From a virus, in the IMG/VR virus record IMGVR_UViG_3300032083_000329, positions 1-32,272 of that record: 32,272 nt of DNA. One strand, 5' to 3'. The position numbers were made by a program, and so were the translations under genes. The notes below the pieces were generated by a model. The model saw nothing but the letters and a program-made list of their open reading frames with translations. It did not search any database and was not told the DNA's origin. Below, in pieces: positions 13,303 to 21,602 of this stretch. Numbering within the stretch: the first letter of the stretch is position 1; every line of letters starts with the position of its first letter.

Positions 13303-14138
13303 CCCGTACAATCTCCTCCATCAGCTTGGCATAAGTACGCTTCATCGTTGAATATCCAATCTTGCTGTCTATCAACAAACTCTGCGAATTTCTTTAAGTT
13401 TCTTCCTCTCTCGAACTGTCTACCAGTTCTTTCTTCTGCATCAATCCACCATTTTGCTAGTTCAGGGTGGTCTCTCACCATTGATGCAAGTTGTGATTCA
13501 GACTTTAAAAAACATAAATCACAATTACCTTTAATAGTTTTGCCATTAACAACAGGCAAATCTAATTTAAAATCTTGTTTGTGCCAAAATTTATCAACGT
13601 CAAATATGGAATGATTAGCTTCACATATAGGATAAAAAGGGTAGAAGCCATTTGCAAAACCAGGTTTGCATCTGTGCTTTTCATCTGACCTTATACCCAA
13701 AGCGTTGTGCCACTTCTTCCAACCAAGGCTTCTTAAATACTTAGATGTTGTATCTCTTTTCAAGCTACCCGTACAAAACCTAGACATAGGATTAGGCAAT
13801 CTGTTGTGCTTATTTATTAATTTATCAAACGGTTCACCCTTACGACTTGCGTTGTCATAGTGAACAATTTTAAATACATGTTTGTTTTCTTCGTTCAAAT
13901 CATATTCTAACCAGGTAATTTTTACATCCCATTTTTGCGAACAATTATTTACGAAGTCCAATGTCTGTGGCATTTCACGACCAGTGTTTTGAAAGCAAAC
14001 CAAGGCGTTATCAGGCAATCCGTTGTTAGCTTCCAATATGTGATGAAGCATAAAGGCACTGGTTCTGCCTCCACTAAAGGATATGCAGACGTTATTGTCT
14101 GGAAGTTTATAAGTTTTCTGTTGCTGTTCTTGCATCAT
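13299..14138 (-). CDS. PAPS reductase-family PP-loop protein
   Basis: An adenine-nucleotide alpha-hydrolase fold, 279 residues. The PP-loop is ISFSGGRTSAFML (about 19-31), followed by FQNTGREMPQTLDFV, RFCTGSLKRD, ALGIRSDE and the Cys pair GNCDLCFLKS. Related proteins reduce adenylylated sulfate or, as in DndC, handle sulfur for DNA phosphorothioation. Phage members are widespread and uncharacterised. It is translationally coupled to the methyltransferase gene (ATGA) and overlaps the primase-helicase end by 32 nt. That context suggests nucleotide or DNA modification rather than sulfate assimilation. No dndD or dndE partner is in the window. Confidence 0.88.
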   Translation of the reverse strand: MMQEQQQKTYKLPDNNVCISFSGGRTSAFMLHHILEANNGLPDNALVCFQNTGREMPQTLDFVNNCSQKWDVKITWLEYDLNEENKHVFKIVHYDNASRKGEPFDKLINKHNRLPNPMSRFCTGSLKRDTTSKYLRSLGWKKWHNALGIRSDEKHRCKPGFANGFYPFYPICEANHSIFDVDKFWHKQDFKLDLPVVNGKTIKGNCDLCFLKSESQLASMVRDHPELAKWWIDAEERTGRQFERGRNLKKFAEFVDRQQDWIFNDEAYLCQADGGDCTG

Positions 14139-16296
14139 ATTCGCCTCTACTCATGTCTCCGTCTACAGTACCAAGCCATTTACGACCACCTGACCTAGAA
14201 AAAGAATACTTAGATATTCTAACTTCATTCAATAATTCTCTGACCAATCCATCAATTGTTCGCTGTGTTGCGTTGTCTAAAACTTTAGGTGCATCAGAAT
14301 CTGCAGCCATTCTTTGCAATATTGCATCAGCTCCCGATTGTTGTGTTAATGCTCTACCATCACGCTCACATAAGGCAATCCAAGCAAACAAAGCATCTTT
14401 CTTTATTTGTCTGTTACTGCCTGAATGCAGCCTTGCTATATCTTCAGATCGATCTTCTAATAATCCCGTAAATACATCACGAATAAAGTGACGTATATCA
14501 CGCCTTGCAGGGCCATTTGATTTAACAACTGCACCATCAAAGCATCTGTTTCTTTGATACTCTATGCCTAAGTCCTGACAACGCCTACGACCTGTTGCTT
14601 CATCAACTTGCCATATTGTAAAAGCACAGCGAACACCATCAACTAATGCTGACGTACCTCGTATCATATTCCTTGCTTGTTCAGGTGTTGATACAACTGT
14701 ATCATCTTTAATTTTTGTCATATGATGACACATAATTACTGAAGCACCCGTTTCTGTAGCTATCTTTGCAAGAAGTCCAGTCAACGCTGCTCCTGCCGCT
14801 GGATCGGAGTTTACATCTGCATGAACAAATGATGCCAACGGATCAAATACAATTAACTTTAAATTACTCATCTGTAGTATTTGTGCATATATCTTTTCAA
14901 ACTCATCGCTAGTTCTATAGCCATCATGTGTATCTTGGAGTATTGGGAATACACCACCAACATTAGGCAAAGACACGACTCGCAGTTCATGTTCATAGTT
15001 AAACCTAGAATTGTTCGTATCTAAGCGTTCAATTCTTCTGTGCATTTCACCTTCATCATCTTCTGCTGTAAAGATAATTGCATTACCGAACTCGGTAATA
15101 TTACCACCGAAAGATGCAGATAAAGGCTGACCACTTGCTACTTTCATAGCCAAGTCCAAAGTCATCATACCTTTTCCAGCATCACCAGACGCAGAAAATA
15201 TTATAGGAACAGCCAATGGTAATGTTTCACCGATTAAAAACTTCTGTTCAGGTGCTTTACCCTCAAACCTATTTATTAATAAACTGTTATCTAATAAATT
15301 TATATTTCGTTTAACATGCTTAACTGTTGCACTTAGAAACTGACCTATATCAAAACTTTCTGCTATAGCATCGGCTGCATCCCATCTTTCAGGCTTACCT
15401 AAAGGTGGTGTAAGCATTGTTACTGACCTTGCACCTGCGTTCATAGCTAAGTCTTGCACGAGTTCAGCTACCTTTTTACCTGCGTTATCGTTATCGGGCC
15501 ATATAACTAATTCTTTGCCATGCAATGGTGAGAAGTCAAATTGGCTAGCTGACTTACGAGACAGCATACCCGCTCCACCCATAGTACATGTAGCTGTAAA
15601 TCCCATCTCATTAAGAGCATCAGCACATTTCTCACCCTCAACCCATATAACTTTTTCAGAAGCAGAAATGTTCGGTATATTATATAACGGTCTTACATCA
15701 GGCATCTTAGGATAAGGATTAGTTCCAGTGAACTGACGAAACTCTTTCTTAGGCTTGCCATGATCGTCCATTACTGGATTACCTGCGCCATCTCTCATAT
15801 TGTATCGTCTGACCATACATATGACTTCGCCGTCCACACTTAAATAAGAATGCTCACTATCAAATGGTGTGTTGATATTTATTTGCTGTCTCAATGATTT
15901 GTTGATTATAGAATCAATCGGAGGAGCAGCATTTTCGTCTCTAAGAAATCTAGGAGTGTCGTCTAAATAATCAGAAAAAAATTCTTTTATTTCGGGTAGC
16001 TTCATGTCACGACCCTCCATCAATATCTTAACAATGCCTCCAACGCCACTTGATCCGTTGAAATCATTGCCTTTCATAAACCAAGGTGATCTTGGATTAA
16101 TATCTATCTTTAAAGATTTTCCAGGTTCTCCATTTAAAGAGCCTACATTGAACTCGTCACCCCTAATTACACCATTAGGATATGTGTCTCTTAAAATATC
16201 AATCTGTGTTTGTGGTGGAACTTTCTGACTTATTAATTCTACTAATTCTCTTCCACTCATATCACGATTAGCATTGCCAAATCTTACTATACTCAT
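14107..16296 (-). CDS. Primase-helicase: TOPRIM domain plus RepA-like ATPase
   Basis: A 729-residue replication protein. The N-terminal about 200 residues form a primase-like region without the usual zinc Cys set. TOPRIM is at about 215-290 (VIWVEGEKCADAL with the catalytic Glu, LVIWPDNDNAGKKVA with Asp-x-Asp). A RepA/AAA_25 RecA-like domain follows: P-loop FSASGDAGKGMMTLDLA (Lys375; Gly where Ser/Thr is usual), Walker B KLIVFDPLASF and the sensor-like VIMCHHMTK. The C-terminus has a winged-helix-like region. I prefer ATG 16296 (MSIVRFGNA); the extension to 16350 would run across a 9-bp hairpin. It probably primes and unwinds the fork with the SF2 helicase. Confidence 0.9.
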   Translation of the reverse strand: MSIVRFGNANRDMSGRELVELISQKVPPQTQIDILRDTYPNGVIRGDEFNVGSLNGEPGKSLKIDINPRSPWFMKGNDFNGSSGVGGIVKILMEGRDMKLPEIKEFFSDYLDDTPRFLRDENAAPPIDSIINKSLRQQININTPFDSEHSYLSVDGEVICMVRRYNMRDGAGNPVMDDHGKPKKEFRQFTGTNPYPKMPDVRPLYNIPNISASEKVIWVEGEKCADALNEMGFTATCTMGGAGMLSRKSASQFDFSPLHGKELVIWPDNDNAGKKVAELVQDLAMNAGARSVTMLTPPLGKPERWDAADAIAESFDIGQFLSATVKHVKRNINLLDNSLLINRFEGKAPEQKFLIGETLPLAVPIIFSASGDAGKGMMTLDLAMKVASGQPLSASFGGNITEFGNAIIFTAEDDEGEMHRRIERLDTNNSRFNYEHELRVVSLPNVGGVFPILQDTHDGYRTSDEFEKIYAQILQMSNLKLIVFDPLASFVHADVNSDPAAGAALTGLLAKIATETGASVIMCHHMTKIKDDTVVSTPEQARNMIRGTSALVDGVRCAFTIWQVDEATGRRRCQDLGIEYQRNRCFDGAVVKSNGPARRDIRHFIRDVFTGLLEDRSEDIARLHSGSNRQIKKDALFAWIALCERDGRALTQQSGADAILQRMAADSDAPKVLDNATQRTIDGLVRELLNEVRISKYSFSRSGGRKWLGTVDGDMSRGEYDARTATENL

Positions 16297-16328
16297 TATA
16301 CTATCCCTACCTTCATTGGCTGAAGTTA

Positions 16329-16360
16329 TAGGCGACATTTTTCTTCTCATGTGTCGCCTA
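16329..16360 (-). promoter_or_regulatory. Hairpin in the leader of the primase-helicase gene
   Basis: TAGGCGACA (16329-16337) and TGTCGCCTA (16352-16360) form a perfect 9-bp stem with a 14-nt loop, between the Cas4-like gene's stop and the preferred primase-helicase start. There is no T tract on the minus strand, so it may be an RNA processing or translation-control site; it is also compatible with a protein-binding palindrome. Confidence 0.6.
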
Positions 16361-16362
16361 TT

Positions 16363-17151
16363 TTAACTCCAACAAGTCTCCTTATAATTACACCACTTAC
16401 AATCAAACATTTCTTTTGATTGAGCTATTCGTGGCAACATCTCACCAGCTTTTGTAGCTTGTAATATATTAACTGCCTTATCACTAATTTCTTGAGCAAG
16501 AAATTTATCAAAAGGAACAAGTTCATAATATATTTCGCTAGTATTTTTATTAACTACGGTAAATAAACATGGATGTTCTGTTAGTTCCATGTATGCCTGA
16601 TACAAAGCTATCTGAGCTGCATATATAGGATTAGTCTTTGCCATACCTTTCGATTGAAACTCTTTGAACTTTCTGTCATTAGCTGATTTGTTTTCCCATA
16701 AAGACGGATAGCCCATACCAACAGGGCCTCCACATATTACACCATCTATATGACCTCTTATCTGTCCATCAGATATAGAAAAACCATATTGATCTCCATT
16801 TTTCTTTTCAGTTCGCAAATCAAAACCTGCTTGTTTCAACCAATTAGCCATACTGTCTTCTATTTCGTGACCAAATTGGAATATTCTTAATGTTTGTGGG
16901 CTAAAGTGTCTGTCTTGGTCAACTTCCTGACCCATGTAAGTATATTGTATTTTTCTTGAACACTTTTCTCCGAGTGAAGACCCCCCCAAATATGTTCGTC
17001 TTGGAATACTATCTGACTTTTCTTTAATACCTTTGTCAACAAAATCTGCTATTTGATCTTCAAAAGGGTATGTCTTCAAGTCCTTCGGGTTGCCTGATTT
17101 GACCGAAGTATTTAATATGAGATTGTGTAACATAGTCGCAGACAAACTCAT
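16363..17151 (-). CDS. Cas4/RecB-like PD-(D/E)XK nuclease with a four-Cys cluster
   Basis: 262 residues. Nuclease motifs: GHEIED (94-99), IRGHIDGV (Asp136), LWENKSAN (Glu153, Lys155) and QIALYQAY (Gln180, Tyr184). Cys64 in GEKCSRKIQY plus Cys251, Cys254 and Cys260 (FDCKWCNYKETC) match the Fe-S arrangement of Cas4 and AddB-type exonucleases. It probably resects DNA ends to give single strands for the Sak4/DUF669 annealing set. There is no cas gene or repeat array nearby, so a role in phage recombination is more likely than spacer capture. GGGAG stands 7 nt before ATG 17151; the first 92 nt overlap the previous gene. Confidence 0.88.
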   Translation of the reverse strand: MSLSATMLHNLILNTSVKSGNPKDLKTYPFEDQIADFVDKGIKEKSDSIPRRTYLGGSSLGEKCSRKIQYTYMGQEVDQDRHFSPQTLRIFQFGHEIEDSMANWLKQAGFDLRTEKKNGDQYGFSISDGQIRGHIDGVICGGPVGMGYPSLWENKSANDRKFKEFQSKGMAKTNPIYAAQIALYQAYMELTEHPCLFTVVNKNTSEIYYELVPFDKFLAQEISDKAVNILQATKAGEMLPRIAQSKEMFDCKWCNYKETCWS

Positions 17152-17299
17152 TTTCTATCTCCCTTGATGATTGTATGACTGATATTAAAGCTACCATTTG
17201 TTCTTCTGTCAAATCGCATAATTTCTTCTCCCAACCTATTTTGTTAAATACTTTAGCTGCATTCTTTAATGAATTGTCTTCGTTATTGGCTGTATCCAT
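17060..17299 (-). CDS. Small protein of unknown function (79 aa)
   Basis: MDTANNEDNSLKNAAKVFNK followed by IGWEKKLCDLTEEQMVALIS, mostly helical, with a short C-terminal GQIRQPEGLEDIPF. GGAG stands about 7 nt before the ATG. It overlaps the upstream gene by 34 nt and the nuclease gene by 92 nt. The long overlap with the nuclease start is unusual, but both starts have good ribosome sites. No family is recognised. Confidence 0.65.
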   Translation of the reverse strand: MDTANNEDNSLKNAAKVFNKIGWEKKLCDLTEEQMVALISVIQSSREIENEFVCDYVTQSHIKYFGQIRQPEGLEDIPF

Positions 17300-17565
17300 A
17301 TACTTTCTCCGTCATCTAAATCTTCATGTGAATAAAAATCTAATTTGAATAATTCATCGTGACCAGACATTACCTTGCAATAGCCACCTAGTATTTCATG
17401 GTCTAATTCTTCCATAATATCTTCCATAGCTTCTGTTACTTTATTCATCAATTCATTTTCACTATTTATGTTAGATGTATGCAAAAACATTAAACCATCA
17501 ACAACATCTTGAATACCAACTTCATTGGATATGTTTATTTTATAATTAAGTGTTAATTTTTCCAT
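17266..17565 (-). CDS. Small acidic protein of unknown function (99 aa)
   Basis: MEKLTLNYKINISNEVGIQD has a beta strand, then helices (VVDGLMFLHTSN; NELMNKVTEAMEDIMEELDHEI) and an acidic C-terminus (FYSHEDLDDGESIWIQP). I took ATG 17565 because AGGGAAAG precedes it, not the in-frame start at 17598. It overlaps its upstream neighbour by 20 nt. The function is unknown. Confidence 0.65.
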   Translation of the reverse strand: MEKLTLNYKINISNEVGIQDVVDGLMFLHTSNINSENELMNKVTEAMEDIMEELDHEILGGYCKVMSGHDELFKLDFYSHEDLDDGESIWIQPITKTIH

Positions 17566-17833
17566 CTTTCCCTTCAATCTGTAACGCTGCATAACCAATT
17601 ATATCAATCATATTATCCTCAACTTTTGGGTTTTGACTATTCCTAATTTGTTTAAGACCAATCATACATCTATATATATCGTTAATATCCAAATCCATTT
17701 TTAACTTTTTTCTTAATAAAATATTCCACATTGCGGCAATATTCTCGTGGGTATCATAAGCATCTCCATGTGTTTTTGCTCTTGATCCATTAATTAATAA
17801 TTCTGCTTTTTTTAACGCTTCACTACGATTCAT
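17546..17833 (-). CDS. DUF6378-like phage protein (95 aa)
   Basis: The pattern SRAKTHGDAYDTHENIAAMWNILL, then YRCMIGLKQIRNSQNPKVEDNMIDIIGYAALQ, fits a small helical phage family (DUF6378) with conserved HG..Y..H..IA.LW and LK..R....P...D...D..GY. The fold resembles helical MazG-like proteins, though no metal site is certain. It overlaps the helicase end by 11 nt. A nucleotide-pool function is only a guess. Confidence 0.72.
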   Translation of the reverse strand: MNRSEALKKAELLINGSRAKTHGDAYDTHENIAAMWNILLRKKLKMDLDINDIYRCMIGLKQIRNSQNPKVEDNMIDIIGYAALQIEGKDGKINT

Positions 17834-19499
17834 TTTTGTCTCCTATGCTTTTAATTTTGTTATCTATATCTTTTTTATTCCACAAATAATTTAACCAACA
17901 AGCAGCTTTATATTTGTTCCAACTAAAATCCATAACTCTAACTGTTATACCACAGTTCTTTAATGCTTGTGTTTGTTTAGGTGTTACAGCTTCATTCAAC
18001 CATCTTTTACCTTTTCTTGCACCGTCACTATCCTCAATTTCTCTTAGGAAGTCATCAGCAGATGCTATGGCTTGTTCTTTAGTACCAACACTAACCACCC
18101 TTAACCGTCCATTAGAACGCTTTACAAGGGCTATAGACACATCATCTAAGTGTGCAACTAACCCAAAGCCATTAAATCCACTAGCACTCATGCAACGTCC
18201 ATTATCAAATAAATCTACCCAACGATAAGGTGATCTATCCATAAGGTCAACTTCGGTCATAATGAAGTCTTCTAATACTTCTTTATCTTGTTTGCCGAAC
18301 TCATATCCACATAAAGGACACTCACGAGATGATAACGGTACAACTGATTCGCATTGTGGGCATGTTTTTTCAGGAGCAGCACCTATTCCTCGAGCCTCTG
18401 AACCCTCTAAATCAACTGTTTCATCTAACGATCCATGTGTAAGTACACTTGTTCCAAAATCTAAAACTATACAATCTCTTTTGATAATTCCAGGGTGTTC
18501 TTCGGGATCTATTGTTCGCAGTCCACGACCAATCATCTGCACCATTGTGGATTTGTATGAACATGGTCTTGTTAAAACAATGCAACTAACTGGTGGAGCG
18601 TCAAATCCTTCGGTAAGCACAGCAACATTAACAACGACCTGAACATCCCCATGTTCTAAATCATGTAATATCTTTTGTCTTTCATCACTTGGAGTATCAC
18701 CCGTAAGCAATTCAGCTCTAATATTAGCTCTACGATACTCGTCACATACATCTTGTGCATGTATAATGGTAGAACAGAAAACAACTGTTTTTCTATCGAT
18801 AGCTTTTTCTTGCCACTCCTGAACAATACGCTCATTAATAGCTCGTTTGTTCATAATACGCTCAACTTCACCCATATCAAAATCAGATATGGTTTTGCGA
18901 ACATTTTCTAATTCTTGTCTGACACCAACATCAACAACAAATGTCTTTGGTGGCACGAGAAAACCTTCACGAATTAATGTGGTGATTTCTATTTGATGCG
19001 AACAATTATTAAATATGCTGCGTAAACCTTTTCTATCTCCACGATTAGGAGTCGCTGTAAAGCCAACTATCTCAACTGAATTATTAGCTTCTTTAACTCT
19101 ATCAATAATTCTTGTATATGTTTCTGCTATTGCATGGTGACTTTCATCAACCACAACCATGTCAAAGTCACACATGTTTTCCAAATTGTTCGGTCTTGAA
19201 AGCGTCTGCACCATACTAAATATAGTTTCACCAGACCAATCTTTCTCTGACCCATCTACTACACTTGTTGTTATCTTTGGATTTACCTTTGAAAACTTTG
19301 TTCTGTTTTGCCTGACTAACTCGTCACGATGCTGCAAGATTAAAATCTTTTTGCCTTGCTTGTATCTTTTACCAACTAAAGCTGAAAGCATGATTGTCTT
19401 ACCTGCTCCCGTTGGAGCGACAACAATAGTGTTTTTGTGTTTGGTAAGAGCAATAGAAGCATCGTCAACTGCTATCTTTTGGTATGGTCTAAGTATCAT
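17823..19499 (-). CDS. SF2 DEAD/DEAH-type helicase with zinc ribbon
   Basis: 558 residues. Helicase motifs: I APTGAGKT (28-35), II DESH (118-121), III TAT (148-150), and VI MIGRGLRT near 320-330. The four-Cys insertion CPQCESVVPLSSRECPLCGYEF (about 380-400) is typical of phage and RadD-like members of this group. The C-terminal about 150 residues form an extra domain (SGFNGFGLVAHLDD; KGKRWLNEAVTPKQTQALKNCGI). It would unwind DNA or remodel forks in replication or recombination. AAGGATAATTA precedes ATG 19499, and two hairpins sit in the leader. Confidence 0.93.
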   Translation of the reverse strand: MILRPYQKIAVDDASIALTKHKNTIVVAPTGAGKTIMLSALVGKRYKQGKKILILQHRDELVRQNRTKFSKVNPKITTSVVDGSEKDWSGETIFSMVQTLSRPNNLENMCDFDMVVVDESHHAIAETYTRIIDRVKEANNSVEIVGFTATPNRGDRKGLRSIFNNCSHQIEITTLIREGFLVPPKTFVVDVGVRQELENVRKTISDFDMGEVERIMNKRAINERIVQEWQEKAIDRKTVVFCSTIIHAQDVCDEYRRANIRAELLTGDTPSDERQKILHDLEHGDVQVVVNVAVLTEGFDAPPVSCIVLTRPCSYKSTMVQMIGRGLRTIDPEEHPGIIKRDCIVLDFGTSVLTHGSLDETVDLEGSEARGIGAAPEKTCPQCESVVPLSSRECPLCGYEFGKQDKEVLEDFIMTEVDLMDRSPYRWVDLFDNGRCMSASGFNGFGLVAHLDDVSIALVKRSNGRLRVVSVGTKEQAIASADDFLREIEDSDGARKGKRWLNEAVTPKQTQALKNCGITVRVMDFSWNKYKAACWLNYLWNKKDIDNKIKSIGDKNES

Positions 19500-19526
19500 T
19501 AATTATCCTTTCATGGCTAGATGAAG

Positions 19527-19596
19527 TGGGTAGTTTGGCGGCGCTCGTACTACCCAAACGAGTTCTAGCAGACGAAGGAAAGTCTTGCCGCTAGAA
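19527..19596 (-). promoter_or_regulatory. Two consecutive hairpins in the helicase leader
   Basis: TGGGTAGT (19527-19534) with ACTACCCA (19549-19556), and TTCTAGC (19563-19569) with GCTAGAA (19590-19596). They fill most of the 109-bp gap 19500-19608. No T tract follows either, so a cis-acting RNA element (processing, autoregulation) is more likely than termination. Confidence 0.6.
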
Positions 19597-19608
19597 ATAA
19601 GTTACCCT

Positions 19609-20220
19609 TTAAGATGCCCAAGGTGGCACTACACTACCTGCCGTGGTAGCTTGGGGTTCAGATGTTGGATTGCTCTGTTGAATAGGAGCAGCAGCTTGAG
19701 GTGCATGACCACTAGGAATATAATCCTTATGATCTGCAGCTATTGGGCTGACCATCTTATTCTTATCTGAATATCCATTAGTACCTTTTTCAATACCAAT
19801 TTTAATACAGAACTCCTGACCTTGAAGAGCATCAACACCAGGAATCTTTCTTTTATTATTAGATTCAGGTGAAACGTCTTTAGGGTCAAGACCAAGCATA
19901 CTATCAACTAAAAGACGTAAAGTTCTAAGACCATTTACTCTTGCCTTAGAAATGCCTTGATCGTTTTTAGCATCTCCATCAAAAAATATATTTTGCCAAA
20001 CCTTACGTTTGTCGAACTTACCACCAACGATAGTAAATTCTGTCTCTATATACTTCGCACTAGAATGTGGAGACTCCTTAAACATAGGCGTGTTAGAAAA
20101 CTCCTCAAGTGTTAAGTAGTTAGGTTTAATTAAAAGAATGGCACGAGCAATCGTTCCTTCAGGAATCAATTCAAACTCGGTATTTGTTTCACTCATGGAA
20201 ACATCATTTAAGTCAAGCAT
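19609..20220 (-). CDS. DUF669-family protein, probable single-strand-DNA-binding partner
   Basis: 203 residues. Family pattern: IPEGTIARAILLIKPN, then KYIETEFTIVGGKFDKRKVWQNIFFDG, ARVNGLRTLRLLVDSMLGL, and LQGQEFCIKIGIEKGTNGYSDKNKMVSPI. DUF669 proteins are found beside Sak4-type or RecT-type recombinases in phages and are thought to bind single-stranded DNA. The C-terminal about 35 residues are Pro/Gln/Ala-rich and end VVPPWAS, a flexible tail like that of SSB. It starts inside the end of the ATPase gene (8-nt overlap) after GGAGAT. Confidence 0.85.
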   Translation of the reverse strand: MLDLNDVSMSETNTEFELIPEGTIARAILLIKPNYLTLEEFSNTPMFKESPHSSAKYIETEFTIVGGKFDKRKVWQNIFFDGDAKNDQGISKARVNGLRTLRLLVDSMLGLDPKDVSPESNNKRKIPGVDALQGQEFCIKIGIEKGTNGYSDKNKMVSPIAADHKDYIPSGHAPQAAAPIQQSNPTSEPQATTAGSVVPPWAS

Positions 20221-21094
20221 TATTCATATCTCCTTCTTTGCTGGACGTTACTTTAGCAGGGTCAACAAAAGTCAATTCTCTTTCTGACTGCTTTACCCCA
20301 CCACTCATTTTAGTCAGTAGTTTGCCTAAATGCGGCTCTTCCAATACATCGAGTCTGCCCGATCTATCTTTTGCTGGATAACCCCATTCATTTAACGTCT
20401 GACATACAAAAGCACGGTATGTGCCTGTATTCTCATCGCCAGTCATAACTGCCATTGTGATGACTTCATCAACAATTCCTGGAAGTTCACGACCAGTCTT
20501 AGTGCCGTCTATTTGTAGTTCAAATATTTTACGACCATAATCGTCAACTTTCTCATCAAGAATACCAACGAAAATTACATTCTTACTACGAATATGTTGC
20601 AAGTGAGTAAGCCAAGACATCATCTCTCTACCGTGCATACCATACACAGCACGAGTATCAACCTTGCCACTTCTCTCTGATTTATTATCAGCATGACCCA
20701 TGCAATGCTGAAAACACAAACGACCTGCTACAGTAATACTATCAACAAATATGCTATCGTATTTGCTCATCATTTCTAATGGATCACCGTATAACGATTT
20801 CACATAATCGTAATGAGCATTACTGTAAGGTTGGTCGTCAGTTAAAGCTGGATTAGGACCACCTAAAAAACAAGCGAAGTCACGACATTCAGCCCATGTT
20901 TGTGGTCTTACCATGTCTATCATCCACCCCTCAATAGCTGCATCACCAGCTTCTAAGTCCATAAACAATGTTGTTTGTGAATCCAAAGTTCTTGCTAGTG
21001 TAGTTTTACCAACGCCACTTTGACCACAAATAACAATCTTATGACCTTTTTTTTCAGCCAAACGCTCTTCGGCTGTTATTATCTTTAATCCCAT
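20213..21094 (-). CDS. Sak4-like RecA-fold ATPase (AAA_24)
   Basis: 293 residues. Walker A is GQSGVGKT (24-31) and Walker B SIFVDSI (114-120). The regions LFMDLEAGDAAI and SKNVIFVGILDEKVDDYGRKIFELQIDGTK are typical of the AAA_24 / Sak4 group. Sak4 proteins are minimal RecA-like recombinases that promote single-strand annealing with an SSB-like partner, here the DUF669 protein encoded directly downstream. A Cas4-like nuclease in the same operon could supply single strands. The gene starts 10 nt after the preceding stop. Confidence 0.87.
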   Translation of the reverse strand: MGLKIITAEERLAEKKGHKIVICGQSGVGKTTLARTLDSQTTLFMDLEAGDAAIEGWMIDMVRPQTWAECRDFACFLGGPNPALTDDQPYSNAHYDYVKSLYGDPLEMMSKYDSIFVDSITVAGRLCFQHCMGHADNKSERSGKVDTRAVYGMHGREMMSWLTHLQHIRSKNVIFVGILDEKVDDYGRKIFELQIDGTKTGRELPGIVDEVITMAVMTGDENTGTYRAFVCQTLNEWGYPAKDRSGRLDVLEEPHLGKLLTKMSGGVKQSERELTFVDPAKVTSSKEGDMNNA

Positions 21095-21103
21095 ACAATC
21101 CTC

Positions 21104-21526
21104 CTAAACTGATATATCTATGGTTGTGCCTTTAAGTTCAACAACTCTATGTTCTTGTAACTTAGCTTTGATCGCTGGTTGAGCTGCATTGTATTTCTTT
21201 TCTTCAACAGAATAAGTTAACTTTGCAAAGTGCCTAGCGTCATCAGGCTGCATTTCTGTAAACGCAACAGCAAGACCTTCTTGATCCCAAGTAACTTTCT
21301 TGCTTAATGTTACTTTGACCTTATAACCATCTTCATTGATAGTTACAGTACCATAATCTTTACCATCATCAGCCAGTCTGTCACGAGCATCATTCTGATA
21401 CCTTTCAGCTAACACAATGTTAAGATTATTTATCTTTTCTTTGACTTTATCTAATTCTTTTTTTAGATCCTCTTTATAATGATAAAGAGATTCAATAGAA
21501 TTATGAAACATTTTTTCGGCATTCAT
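21104..21526 (-). CDS. Coiled-coil protein of the recombination operon (140 aa)
   Basis: The N-terminal helix IESLYHYKEDLKKELDKVKEKINNLNIVLAERYQND (about 11-46) is a coiled coil. The second half is beta-rich (GTVTINEDGYKVKVTLSKKVTWDQEGLAVAF, AAQPAIKAKLQEHRVVELKG). I recall similar phage proteins with the KVTL.KKV.WDQ phrase next to Sak4 or RecT genes but no named function. It is the first gene of the leftward recombination operon, with a promoter at 21565-21593. A nuclease inhibitor or recombinase accessory role is possible. Confidence 0.72.
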   Translation of the reverse strand: MNAEKMFHNSIESLYHYKEDLKKELDKVKEKINNLNIVLAERYQNDARDRLADDGKDYGTVTINEDGYKVKVTLSKKVTWDQEGLAVAFTEMQPDDARHFAKLTYSVEEKKYNAAQPAIKAKLQEHRVVELKGTTIDISV

Positions 21527-21564
21527 TGACCTTCCTTCCGTATATTTAAGTTGCTAGAAACTCT

Positions 21565-21593
21565 AAAATAGGAACTGTAAACCAGTTTGTCAA
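21565..21593 (-). promoter_or_regulatory. Sigma70 promoter of the recombination/replication operon, with operator-like palindrome
   Basis: TTGACA (21588-21593), 17-bp spacer, TATTTT (21565-21570) on the minus strand. The spacer holds the inverted repeat AACTG-N5-CAGTT (21573-21587) and, on the plus strand, TAGGAACT. A repressor bound there would block the promoter. Confidence 0.75.
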
Positions 21594-21602
21594 CAATATT
21601 TG

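Noticed and set aside
16363-17151. CRISPR adaptation protein Cas4
   Set aside because: The fold and Cys cluster match, but there is no repeat-spacer array and no cas1 or cas2 in the window. A phage recombination nuclease is more likely.
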